Shown in pieces: positions 38,376 to 46,742 of a DNA stretch of 64,000 nt. Each line of letters begins with the position of its first letter. Positions within the stretch are counted from its first letter, which is position 1. Both the position numbers and the translations under genes were made by a program. The stretch is taken from assembly GCA_043289735.1 (NCBI GenBank), contig CP171343.1, positions 744,001-808,000 of the forward strand, given 5' to 3'. This DNA comes from Acetilactobacillus jinshanensis_A (GTDB taxonomy: Bacteria; Bacillota; Bacilli; Lactobacillales; Lactobacillaceae). The notes beneath the pieces were generated by a model. The model worked only from the letters and a program-made list of their open reading frames with translations, made no database searches and was not told where the DNA came from.

Positions 38376-38630
38376 TTAGTTCTTATTTTTACCATCATCG
38401 ATAATTAACCGGATTCGTTTATTACCAGAAACCCGGACACTATAAACAATGGTTCGAATCGTCTGGGCAACGTGGCCTTTTTTACCAATTATTCGACCGA
38501 TATCACTAGGATTGGTCTGTAAATGGTATTCATGGAAACGATCCGTTTCTTTATGCTTAATCGCAACGTCTTCAGGATGTTTCACCAAAGGCTTTACGAT
38601 GGTCTTAATTAACTCATCAAAATTAGTCAT
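38376..38630 (-). CDS. khpA: KH-domain RNA-binding protein KhpA
   Basis: A small single-KH-domain protein that binds RNA with KhpB and influences cell size in streptococci and lactobacilli. The KH signature GRIIGKKGHVAQTIRTIVYS is intact. The start at 38630 gives MTNFDELIKTIVKPLVKHPE; an ATG three codons upstream is the alternative. It lies directly after rpsP, as in most Bacillota. Confidence 0.93.
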   Translation of the reverse strand: MTNFDELIKTIVKPLVKHPEDVAIKHKETDRFHEYHLQTNPSDIGRIIGKKGHVAQTIRTIVYSVRVSGNKRIRLIIDDGKNKN

Positions 38631-38643
38631 AGATATCAATCAC

Positions 38644-38916
38644 TTATTTCTTGGCGTACTTAGCATCATGGTACTTCTTCATGATACCGGCACGAGATAA
38701 TAAGTTTTTAACGGTATCAGAAGGCTGAGCACCGTTCTTTAACCAGTTAAAGACATCTTCTTTTTGAAGCTTAACGGTTGATGGATGAGTTAATGGGTTG
38801 TAGTAACCAACTTGCTGTACGAAACGACCGTTACGAGGACTACGAGAGTCAGCAACGACGATTCGATAAAATGGATTACGCTTGGAACCCATTCGACGTA
38901 AACGAATTCTTAACAT
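38644..38916 (-). CDS. rpsP: Ribosomal protein bS16
   Basis: Small-subunit protein. The conserved N-terminus RIRLRRMGSKRNPFYRIVVA with DSRSPRNGRFVQQVGYYNP is unmistakable. At 90 residues it has normal length. ATG 38916 has a GGAGGTGTATT ribosome site. First gene of the rpsP-khpA-rimM-trmD-rplS operon, with its own strong promoter upstream. Confidence 0.97.
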   Translation of the reverse strand: MLRIRLRRMGSKRNPFYRIVVADSRSPRNGRFVQQVGYYNPLTHPSTVKLQKEDVFNWLKNGAQPSDTVKNLLSRAGIMKKYHDAKYAKK

Positions 38917-38954
38917 GTTAATACACCTCCTGCTTTGATTACTTAACGATTATT

Positions 38955-38983
38955 AATATAACAGGAATTAATTAGCATGTAAA
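38955..38983 (-). promoter_or_regulatory. Promoter of the rpsP operon
   Basis: On the minus strand TTTACA (-35) and TATATT (-10) are separated by exactly 17 bases and lie about 40 bases before the rpsP start. This is close to the sigma-A consensus. Confidence 0.75.
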
Positions 38984-39019
38984 GACCTGTAAAGGTTTTT
39001 TTCTTTACAGCAGTATTAC

Positions 39020-39352
39020 TTATTCTCTAAAGGGCTTGAGCAATTCTTGCCGACCCGAAATTCCCATATAAACGTCGTTATGAAGCAAATATTTTCTAAC
39101 GCTTGCGTAGTTATTAAAATTTAACGAACTATGAAACCATCCCGAACTCGCAAGTTGCTTTGCTAAAATGACCGTGGAAGCCTCGATTTTCGTTTGCGAA
39201 CCGTATTTAGCAATGATGCCTGACCAGTGCTGATTTAACATGGCAATCGCAAAGGTAACGGTTTTATCGTGCTGAATAAGTTTCTTTAAAATGTCCGGTG
39301 GCAATAACTTCATTTTAGAGACCTTCGTTAAATAATGAAACGATCCGACCAC
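39020..39352 (-). CDS. Uncharacterised protein or C-terminal part of the VWA gene
   Basis: An open stretch of 110 residues (SFHYLTKVSKMKLLPPDILK, ASTVILAKQLASSGWFHSSL, YASVRKYLLHNDVYMGISGR). I do not recognise the family. The frame is open a little further upstream and gives VEIVVVGSFHYL, which could be the last strand of the preceding VWA domain reached through a frameshift. So this may be the tail of that protein rather than a separate gene. It ends the three-part MoxR/VWA block before the rpsP promoter. Confidence 0.45.
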   Translation of the reverse strand: MVGSFHYLTKVSKMKLLPPDILKKLIQHDKTVTFAIAMLNQHWSGIIAKYGSQTKIEASTVILAKQLASSGWFHSSLNFNNYASVRKYLLHNDVYMGISGRQELLKPFRE

Positions 39353-40140
39353 GACGATTTCGACCGAAAATTTCGTTTAGGTCGGGTTAACAGCCACAGT
39401 AAATTACAGAATCCATAGTATTTTAACTGACTTTCTCCATAGCCATCGGTAAGAATAATAATTAACTGATTCCGTTTTTAGGTAAAATAACGATGACAGT
39501 AATCAAAGATGCTTTGGAATCGGGTTCCACCGCCACCCACGCGAGTAAATTTGATCTGGTGATAATTATTAGCTCGATAATGGGCTCCCGCGTGAACTTC
39601 GGTATCAAAATCATAGACCGTAACGTTAACCGGAAAATGCTTTAGAAAGTCGCCTAATTCGCCTAAAAGGTAACTAATTTCGTTATCACCCATGGAGCCT
39701 GAATTATCAACAAAGATCTTAACGGGCTGAATATAGTTACTAACTGTGCCCATTAGATCCATTCGATAGGCTTGGCGGCGATTAAAACGGGCTCGCGAGG
39801 ACTTGCGGCCGAAGGGAACACCACCGAGGCCCTTTTGGAGGTAAGCTCGCCAATTAATAAGCTGTTGATGCACCCGTCCGGGCAAAGTGCCGCGCGCTTT
39901 AGCGCTCGTGTTCTGATAAGCCCGGTTAACCAATCGTTTTAGCTGGGCCGTTTTAGCTTCGCGGCCCAGCTGTGGCTCACTGCCCCAAAATTGATGATCA
40001 TCGTTTTTTCGATCAAGTTTCGCTAACAAAATTCCGTAAAACGGCTGCTGTTGAATGTTGACCTAACGTTAATCGCACCTAATCACCTTTAATCTGATGG
40101 TAAAGCTGATTAAGCCAGTCGTTATGGCTTAGAGTTAAGG
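39353..40140 (-). pseudogene. VWA-like protein (DUF2201 type), interrupted
   Basis: Partner of the MoxR ATPase. The VWA domain has a full MIDAS metal site: VKIFVDNSGSMGDNEISYLL (DxSxS), the threonine in VGGGGTRFQSIF, and LIIILTDGYGES (TDG). Between the last two a TAA at 39478-39480 stops the frame, although the text continues in frame. The N-terminal metallopeptidase-like region normally found before it is reduced to ALTLSHNDWLNQLYHQIK and QQQPFYGILLAKLDRKND, in different frames. Family members are thought to act with MoxR ATPases as chaperone-like remodelling systems. Confidence 0.6.
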
Positions 40141-41022
40141 CTAATGAATATTGTCCGTCAGCACTAATTTTTGTAAAACTAACGATCGATTTAAATACGA
40201 ATTAAAAGCCGTGGCGACTTCAATTCCTAAATCACCCGCTAGAATATCGAGCTGGATAGTTTTACGAACGGAAGAATTTAATTTATCTAATTCATATAAA
40301 TTGTCGGAAACTCGTTGCCAAGCCCGCGGCGTCGGATACAGATCCTGACTAACCTTATCGTTATGCAGCAGCCTGGGATTTTCACGCAGGTATTTAATTA
40401 CTTTCGGGTGAATCATTTGACGATGCCGATTATGGTCAGTTGATTGGGCCCAGGCTAGCCAGTCTTTAACGCTAGCTTTCATTACCAGACGGACGGTTCG
40501 ATCTTTAATCGCGTCATCACCGCTGGTGACCCCATAATCAGTTTGGCCAAAGCCAGTCATCGAAGGATCCGGGTTTTCAGCAATGATAATGTGAACTTGA
40601 TTAGGTAATCTTAGGCTATTAACGGTTCGTTGCAGAACTAAATTCATAAGTTCACTCTGGACCGCTTGACTACCCCGATTAAATTCATCCAGAAACCAGT
40701 AAATACGGCTGTCAGGATAACGTTCAGCGTACTTAATAATTTGAATCAAAGTGTGAGAATAACCAAATTGAACGTCAGCTAAAGTTCCGTAATGCTTAGT
40801 CTTAATAAACGAATCCGAAGTTAAGGGCGGAACCGGAATCGAAAGATCGCCCTTTTCAACCAGACTAACTACGGTCGTAAATAATTTGGCGTGTTCACGC
40901 TGCGCCACGTCACGAACCAACGCTGATTTACCGATCCCGGCTTCACCCACGATATTGGGAACGTTACCGCCTTTAATAACTAACGGAACCGCAGTTAATA
41001 ATTGTCGATATGATAAGGCCAT
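40141..41022 (-). CDS. MoxR-type AAA+ ATPase
   Basis: A 293-residue AAA+ protein. Walker A is VGEAGIGKSALVRDVA, near residue 25, Walker B is IYWFLDEFNRGSQAVQSELM, near 105, and sensor-1-type IIIAENPDPSMTGFGQ follows. The lid region contains YPTPRAWQRVSDNLYEL. It is complete, with ATG 41022 behind an AGGAGGATTG ribosome site. MoxR ATPases work with VWA proteins, and the next gene is one. The pair is placed between ffh and rpsP, a spot usually without such genes. The client is unknown. Confidence 0.85.
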   Translation of the reverse strand: MALSYRQLLTAVPLVIKGGNVPNIVGEAGIGKSALVRDVAQREHAKLFTTVVSLVEKGDLSIPVPPLTSDSFIKTKHYGTLADVQFGYSHTLIQIIKYAERYPDSRIYWFLDEFNRGSQAVQSELMNLVLQRTVNSLRLPNQVHIIIAENPDPSMTGFGQTDYGVTSGDDAIKDRTVRLVMKASVKDWLAWAQSTDHNRHRQMIHPKVIKYLRENPRLLHNDKVSQDLYPTPRAWQRVSDNLYELDKLNSSVRKTIQLDILAGDLGIEVATAFNSYLNRSLVLQKLVLTDNIH

Positions 41023-41042
41023 TTACAATCCTCCTGATTCAC

Positions 41043-41070
41043 AAAAAGGGGATGATTACTCATCATCCCC
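41043..41070 (-). terminator. Rho-independent terminator after ffh
   Basis: Perfect nine-base stem GGGGATGAT / ATCATCCCC with a five-base loop, followed by TTTTT on the minus strand, 20 bases after the ffh stop. Confidence 0.9.
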
Positions 41071-41087
41071 TCGTTAATTAATCTTAA

Positions 41088-42575
41088 TTATCGACGTTTT
41101 AACAATTTCTTTAACTTACGGCGTTTCTTCTTGGCCTTTTTAGCTTTCTTAGCCATACCACGCATTCCCATTCGGGACATTTGTGACATGGGGTTATTGC
41201 CCATCATGCCACCCATGGGGTTACTACCGCCCATGCGTTTCATCATCTTGCTCATTTTACCAAGGCCGCCAAAGTTACCGTTCGACATTTGATTCATTAA
41301 TTTCTTCATCGAGTTAAACTGCTTAATAACTCGATTAACGATTTGAATCGGTCGACCGGAACCCCTGGCAATTCGACGCTTACGGGATGGGGTTAAAATT
41401 TCTGGATGAGCACGTTCTTGTTTAGTCATGGAATAAATAATGGCTTTAATGTGATCCATATCCTTAGGATTCATATTAGCTTTCTTCATGATGGGATTAT
41501 TAGCCATGCCCGGAATCAGCTTCATGATATTCTTTAACGGACCCATGTGCTGAATCTTGTCTAATTGAGCTAGGAAATCGTTAAAGTCAAAGGTGTTCTG
41601 CTGAATCTTTTTAGTAAGCTTTTCAGCTTTTTTCTTGTTGTAACCCTTCTTGGCTTTATCAATCAGGGTCAGGATATCACCCATACCCAAGATACGAGAA
41701 GCCATCCGATCCGGATGGAAGATATCTAGATCCTGAAGTTTTTCACCTTCACCGACGAATTTAATCGGCTTATGAGTAACGGCACGAATCGATAGCGCGG
41801 CACCACCACGGGTATCACCATCTAATTTAGTCAGAGCGACTCCGGTGATATCCAAAGCATCATTAAAGCCTTGCGCGGTCTTAACGGCGTTTTGACCGGT
41901 CATGGCATCGACCGTTAACAGAATTTCGTTCGGCTTGGCTAAAGCTTTAATCCGCTTTAATTCATCCATTAATTTAGTGTCAATCTGTAGACGACCGGCG
42001 GTATCAATGATGACATAATTATTATGATCACGATGAGCCTGCTTTAAACCGGCTTTAACGATGTCAACCGGATCATGATGGGTCCCCATCTGAAAGACGG
42101 GAACTTTAATCTGCTGACCAACCTGAACTAATTGATCAACGGCAGCCGGTCGGTAAACATCGGCCGCGATCATCAACGGATGGGCCTTATGGGCGGTCTT
42201 TAAGCGCAAAGCTAGTTTACCGGCGGTCGTAGTTTTACCGGCACCTTGAAGGCCCACCATCATAATAACGGTCGGAATCGTCTTTGCTTTATTTAAAGGC
42301 ACCGCCTTAGTGCCCATCGTCTGGGTTAATTCTTCATCAACGATCTTAACGATTTGCTGAGACGGATTTAAGCCTTCTAAAACGTTGGCACCTACGGCCT
42401 TAGCCTGTACTTTACGAACAAATTTTCTAACCACGTCAAAATTAACGTCAGCGTCTAACAACGCCAACCTAATCTGACGCATCGTTTTTCTTAAATCTGA
42501 TTTACTGACGTGACCTTTTCCACTTAAATCACGAAAGGCTTTTTGTAATCGATTCGTAAGTCCTTCAAAAGCCAT
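41088..42575 (-). CDS. ffh: Signal recognition particle protein Ffh
   Basis: GTPase that binds signal sequences and 4.5S RNA and hands ribosomes to FtsY. The N domain starts MAFEGLTNRLQKAFRDLSGK. The G domain has MVGLQGAGKTTTAGKLALRL, YVIIDTAGRLQID and ALTKLDGDTRGGAALS. The M domain has SRKRRIARGSGRPIQIVNRV. The C-terminal tail is extended and very rich in Met, Gly and Lys (for example GGSNPMGGMMGNNPMSQMSR). Translation from 42575 is preferred; an in-frame ATG lies two codons upstream. Intact, following ylxM. Confidence 0.97.
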   Translation of the reverse strand: MAFEGLTNRLQKAFRDLSGKGHVSKSDLRKTMRQIRLALLDADVNFDVVRKFVRKVQAKAVGANVLEGLNPSQQIVKIVDEELTQTMGTKAVPLNKAKTIPTVIMMVGLQGAGKTTTAGKLALRLKTAHKAHPLMIAADVYRPAAVDQLVQVGQQIKVPVFQMGTHHDPVDIVKAGLKQAHRDHNNYVIIDTAGRLQIDTKLMDELKRIKALAKPNEILLTVDAMTGQNAVKTAQGFNDALDITGVALTKLDGDTRGGAALSIRAVTHKPIKFVGEGEKLQDLDIFHPDRMASRILGMGDILTLIDKAKKGYNKKKAEKLTKKIQQNTFDFNDFLAQLDKIQHMGPLKNIMKLIPGMANNPIMKKANMNPKDMDHIKAIIYSMTKQERAHPEILTPSRKRRIARGSGRPIQIVNRVIKQFNSMKKLMNQMSNGNFGGLGKMSKMMKRMGGSNPMGGMMGNNPMSQMSRMGMRGMAKKAKKAKKKRRKLKKLLKRR

Positions 42576-42593
42576 TAACATTCACCACTTTCG

Positions 42594-42935
42594 TTACTTA
42601 TCTTCTAAATGTTCTAATTCTTTAATCATCGAACTAACGTGACGATCTTTAGGATACTTTCTTTTAGTGTACGATTGAATCTTATCAATCAATCGATTTC
42701 GAGCAACAAAATATTTGTGTAAATGCAGCTCGTTTTCGTATTCTTCTAAAATTGAAACGGTTCGACGTAAATTATCATAAACGGCCTGTCGACTGACTTT
42801 AAAATTTTGTGAAATCTCACCCAGTGAATAATCGTCGATGAAATAACACCGCATGTATTCCTGCTGCTTTTTAGTCAATAACGGATAATAAAATTCCAAA
42901 AGTGAATTAACGCGATAGTTCTTATCCAGGTCCAC
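42594..42935 (-). CDS. ylxM: YlxM, helix-turn-helix protein of the SRP operon
   Basis: A 113-residue protein with a sigma-factor-like helix-turn-helix (YSLGEISQNFKVSRQAVYDN, then LRRTVSILEEYENELHLHKY). In streptococci and Bacillus it modulates SRP activity. Its place between ftsY and ffh is the standard one. Confidence 0.92.
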   Translation of the reverse strand: MDLDKNYRVNSLLEFYYPLLTKKQQEYMRCYFIDDYSLGEISQNFKVSRQAVYDNLRRTVSILEEYENELHLHKYFVARNRLIDKIQSYTKRKYPKDRHVSSMIKELEHLEDK

Positions 42936-42976
42936 TTATAATAACCTCCGTTAGTAATAATTATAGAATAACCGGT

Positions 42977-43999
42977 CTATTTAAACAATCCTTCAAACAG
43001 GCCGTTGACAAAATCACTGGGGTTAAATGGCCGTAAATCATGAACGTGTTCACCAAAGCCCACGAATTTAACGGGTAAATGAAGTTCATGGCGAATTGCT
43101 AATACGATTCCGCCTTTAGCGGTTCCGTCCAGTTTAGTTAAAATGATTCCCGTAACATCGGTAACCTGATTAAAGAGCTTGGCCTGACTCAACGCGTTCT
43201 GACCGGTGGTTCCGTCCACCACTAACATGACTTCGTGCGGCGCATCCGGAATCACCCGGGTCAAGACCTTCTTCATCTTAGCTAATTGATTCATCAGATT
43301 GACCTTATTCTGTAAACGACCGGCGGTATCCACGAATAAGATATCGTAATTCTCCCGTTTAGCTTTATGAACCGCATCGTAAACTACCGATGAAGGATCA
43401 CTATGTTCTGGACGTTTAACGATATCCACGTGGTCGTTCTTAGCCCATTCATCTAATTGCTGAATAGCACCGGCCCTAAAGGTATCAGCGGCCGCAAGTA
43501 AAACTTTCTTACCTTGTTGATGATACATATAAGCCATCTTACCAATGGTCGTCGTCTTACCAGCTCCGTTAACACCTACAAACAGAAAAACGGTCGGCCC
43601 TTGTTTAGCGTAATGAATCCGGTTATCTTCATTTTTACCATCGGCATCATACAGATCAATCATTTTCTTAATAATGACGTCTTGAACGGCCGAACGCTTC
43701 TTAACGTTCTTTAGTTTAACTTCTTTTCGCAAAGCATCACTGATTTTAACGGCCATATCAACGCCCACGTCGGATTCAATTAAAGTGTCTTCTAAATCAT
43801 CAAAGAATTCATCGTTAACCGACCGGAAATTAGCAAACAATGCATTTAATTTTTGTCCAAAGGTTGAACGGGAACGAGCTAACCCGCGAGCGTAAATTTT
43901 ACCGTTCTGTTTAGCCTTATGACTAGCTAACGACTTAGCTTTTAAGGACGCTTGCTTCTTCTTACGAGAATGACGCTTAAATATATTAAATAATCCCAT
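42977..43999 (-). CDS. ftsY: Signal recognition particle receptor FtsY
   Basis: Membrane-associated GTPase and partner of Ffh. A short basic N-terminal region (FNIFKRHSRKKKQASLKAKS) replaces the long acidic A domain. The GTPase motifs are FVGVNGAGKTTTIGKMAYMY, ILFVDTAGRLQNKVNLMNQL and ILTKLDGTAKGGIVLAI. Start 43999 (MGLFNIF) is chosen over an ATG three codons upstream. Intact; overlaps or abuts the end of smc. Confidence 0.96.
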   Translation of the reverse strand: MGLFNIFKRHSRKKKQASLKAKSLASHKAKQNGKIYARGLARSRSTFGQKLNALFANFRSVNDEFFDDLEDTLIESDVGVDMAVKISDALRKEVKLKNVKKRSAVQDVIIKKMIDLYDADGKNEDNRIHYAKQGPTVFLFVGVNGAGKTTTIGKMAYMYHQQGKKVLLAAADTFRAGAIQQLDEWAKNDHVDIVKRPEHSDPSSVVYDAVHKAKRENYDILFVDTAGRLQNKVNLMNQLAKMKKVLTRVIPDAPHEVMLVVDGTTGQNALSQAKLFNQVTDVTGIILTKLDGTAKGGIVLAIRHELHLPVKFVGFGEHVHDLRPFNPSDFVNGLFEGLFK

Positions 44000-44004
44000 T
44001 AACA

Positions 44005-45663
44005 TCATCCCTCTGCTTTTGCTTTATGTAAATTAACGGAAATTATCTTAGAAACTCCAGAATTCTGCATCGTAACCCCGTACAAATTATCAGCATAAAG
44101 CATGGTCGTTTTACGGTGAGTAATCACGATAAACTGAGTCTTAGTCTTTAATTTTTGCATATAATCACCGAAGCGGTCAATATTAATCGCGTCCAAGGCC
44201 GATTCAGCTTCATCTAGAATACAAAACGGCGCCGGCTTGACTTTTAAGATGGCAAATAATAATGCAATCGCCGTTAAAGCACGTTCACCGCCGGATAGCA
44301 GCTCCATATTACGGTACCGTTTGCCCGGTGGCTGGGCCATAATGTTAATTCCCGTCGTCAATAAATGCTGCGGATCAATTAACGTTAATTTAGCTTGGCC
44401 GCCTTTAAAAATCTGAGAATAAGTGGTCTTAAAGGCCCGGTTAATCTTATCAAATGTTGTTTTAAAACGAGTCTTAATTTTGGAGTTCATTTGATTCATG
44501 GTCGTGATTAACTGACGCTTAGAAGTCACTAGATCGTTAACCTGTTTTGATAAGAACCGGTAACGATGATTAACCCTCTTAAAACGGTCGATTGAATTGA
44601 CGTCGACCGGTCCAATAATGTTCTAACTTGGCCTTTTGGGACAATATGCCGTGGTAATGATAACGACCGTGTCCACCGGTAATAGCGCCCCCGGCATTAA
44701 CCACGTTACCGTCTAAAGTAACAACTCGGTAACGACGGTGAATCATATGACTTACGGTAATCGCCGAAGTAACGTCATTGCAACTAAAACGTTACCTAAT
44801 AAGTGAAATTTAACGGCTGAAAAACGTTCAGGCATTTGAACTAAATCGGCCGCGACGCCGATAAAACCCCAACGTCTAGTAATTTCGTTCATGGGCAATA
44901 AAGTAACCCGCCCTAAACGTTGTTGAGTCATAAAACGGACGGCTTGTCGGGCCGTTTCACTGTTATTCACGATGATTTGCTGTAACTGAGATCGTAAAGT
45001 GGTTTCAATTGCTTGTATGTATTTATCAGATACTTTAATGAACTTAGCAACGGGCCCTAAAATTCCGCATTAATAGTTTGCTTACTATTTCTAACGGCAG
45101 CTTNNGAATGTTCAATCCGGTAATTTTTTATCAGCGATAACCTTTTGGGAGCGATATTTATAGATACCCGCCACGGTTTCAATAATAAATCGTCGATCGA
45201 CGGGCTTGCTCTTAAAAATCTGGGAGACCTTGCCTTGCGAAATGATTGAAAAAGAACCGTCACCGATTCCGGTGTTCATGAATAAATCTTGAACATCCCT
45301 TAATCGGCACGGTTTCCTGTTTAAATAATAGTCGTTGGTACCGTCCCGATAGACGGTTCGCGCCACCCGAATTTCGGTATATTTAGTGTTAATGAAATGA
45401 TCTTGATTATCAAAAACTAACGCCACTTTAGCCCGATTTAAAGCCGGATGGGACTGTGATCCTGAAAAAATAACGTCGGTCATCCGGGAACTTCGTAGAT
45501 TTTTCGCCGACTGCTCCCCTAAAGCCCAACGAATGGCTTCAATAATGTTACTTTTACCACTTCCGTTGGGACCGACAATTTCCGTAATTCCGGCAGGAAA
45601 ATTGATTTTTGTTTTTCTGGCAAAAGATTTAAACCCAATTAATTCAACCGATTTTAATTTCAA
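44005..45663 (-). pseudogene. smc: Chromosome segregation ATPase SMC, both coiled-coil arms missing
   Basis: SMC is normally about 1180 residues; only about 550 codons' worth is here. The N-terminal head is intact: MKLKSVELIGFKSFARKTKI, VGPNGSGKSNIIEAIRWALG and GDGSFSIISQGKVSQIFKSK. It stops just where the first coil should begin (KVIADKKLPD). Two undetermined bases (45104-45105) follow. Then comes the hinge in other frames (GPVAKFIKVSDKYIQAIETT, RVTLLPMNEITRRWGFIGVA, VTLDGNVVNAGGAITGGHGR). The text next jumps to the foot of the second coil (NIIGPVDVNSIDRFKRVNHR) and the C-terminal head (MELLSGGERALTAIALLFAI, CILDEAESALDAINIDRF). About 300 residues are absent from each arm. At least three frames are used. 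Confidence 0.8.
45104..45105. other. Two undetermined bases inside smc
   Basis: NN marks the point where the first coiled-coil arm of SMC should lie. The flanking text belongs to the same gene but skips about 300 residues, so this may be a mis-sized assembly gap. Confidence 0.9.
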
Positions 45664-45700
45664 GGATTCAGCCTCTTAATTCTAAAAAATCTAGCTATAC

Positions 45701-46399
45701 TTAGTTATTACCATTAATTTTATCTAAAGCGTGTTTGGCCGCGTGCTGTTCAGCATTCTTTTTAGAATGGCCGACACCGGTTCCTAATTTTTTACCGTCA
45801 ACCGTAACCGATACTTTAAACTTTCGCTTATTATCAGGACCGTTAGCATCTAAGAGATGATACCGAATCTTAACGGGACCGTGTTCCTGAACCCGTTCCT
45901 GTAGATCAGTCTTGTGATCAAAGTATTCATCAAACCAGCCTTCACCTAACTTAGGGAAAATGACCTGGTTACAAAAGTGAACGACCGGCTTCATCCCTTG
46001 ATCGATATAAACGGCCGCGATAAACGATTCAAAAATATCACACAGCAACTTGACCCGCTTACGAGCGTGAGCCTTTTCTTCACCGCGACCTAAAAGGATA
46101 TGCTTATCAAAATGGCATTCCTTAGCCAGCCGGCTAAAGCTTTGACGGTCAACCATGGCGGCACGCAAACGGGTTAATCGGCCTTCGGGCAACGACGGAT
46201 AATGACGAAAAATATACGATGAAACCACTAATTCGTAAACGGCATCACCTAAAAACTCTAATCGCTGATAGAACTTTAAATGCTGACCGGGATGTTCGTT
46301 AACGTAAGATGCTTGGGTAAAAGCAGCGTCCAATAGCTTTTCGTTATGAAAACGAATCCCAAATCGTTTAGCTAAATAATTATCAAATTCAGTAGACAA
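45701..46399 (-). CDS. rnc: Ribonuclease III
   Basis: Cuts double-stranded RNA, including rRNA precursors. The catalytic domain carries the signature QRLEFLGDAVYELVVSSYIF and the second acid cluster in LLCDIFESFIAAVYID. The C-terminal dsRNA-binding domain has KTDLQERVQEHGPVKIRYHL and GVGHSKKNAEQHAAKHALDK. Length 232 is normal. Placed between acpP and smc, as usual. Confidence 0.97.
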   Translation of the reverse strand: MSTEFDNYLAKRFGIRFHNEKLLDAAFTQASYVNEHPGQHLKFYQRLEFLGDAVYELVVSSYIFRHYPSLPEGRLTRLRAAMVDRQSFSRLAKECHFDKHILLGRGEEKAHARKRVKLLCDIFESFIAAVYIDQGMKPVVHFCNQVIFPKLGEGWFDEYFDHKTDLQERVQEHGPVKIRYHLLDANGPDNKRKFKVSVTVDGKKLGTGVGHSKKNAEQHAAKHALDKINGNN

Positions 46400-46418
46400 A
46401 ACACGGATCTCCTTTAAA

Positions 46419-46448
46419 CAAAAGGCGATTACTTTAAAGTAATCGCTT
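46419..46448 (-). terminator. Hairpin terminator after acpP
   Basis: Perfect 11-base inverted repeat (GCGATTACTTT / AAAGTAATCGC) followed by CTTTTG on the minus strand, just past the acpP stop. It sits immediately before the rnc ribosome site, so it probably attenuates rather than fully stops transcription. Confidence 0.65.
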
Positions 46449-46453
46449 ATCTT

Positions 46454-46699
46454 TTAACCTTGCTGATGAGCTGAAATGTAATTAACGACGTCATCCACCG
46501 TCTGTAACTTTTGAGCTTCAGAATCAGGAATTTTAGCGTTAAATTTATTTTCCAAGCTCATGACCACTTCAATTAAATCAATTGAATCGGCATCTAAATC
46601 CTGCTTAAAATTTAATTTACCGGTGATTTTATCCTGACTAATATCAAATTGCTTAGCGATCACAGCGGCAACTTGATTAAAAATTGCTTTTTTATCCAT
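46454..46699 (-). CDS. acpP: Acyl carrier protein
   Basis: Carries acyl chains on a phosphopantetheine arm attached to the serine in DLDADSIDLIEVVMSLE, near residue 37. ATG 46699 behind GAGGGG gives an 81-residue protein, normal for ACP. It follows plsX; fabD and fabG, found here in some relatives, are absent. Confidence 0.93.
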   Translation of the reverse strand: MDKKAIFNQVAAVIAKQFDISQDKITGKLNFKQDLDADSIDLIEVVMSLENKFNAKIPDSEAQKLQTVDDVVNYISAHQQG

Positions 46700-46742
46700 T
46701 TGAATCCCCTCATTTCGTTTAACCGATTTTATTATAACAAAT

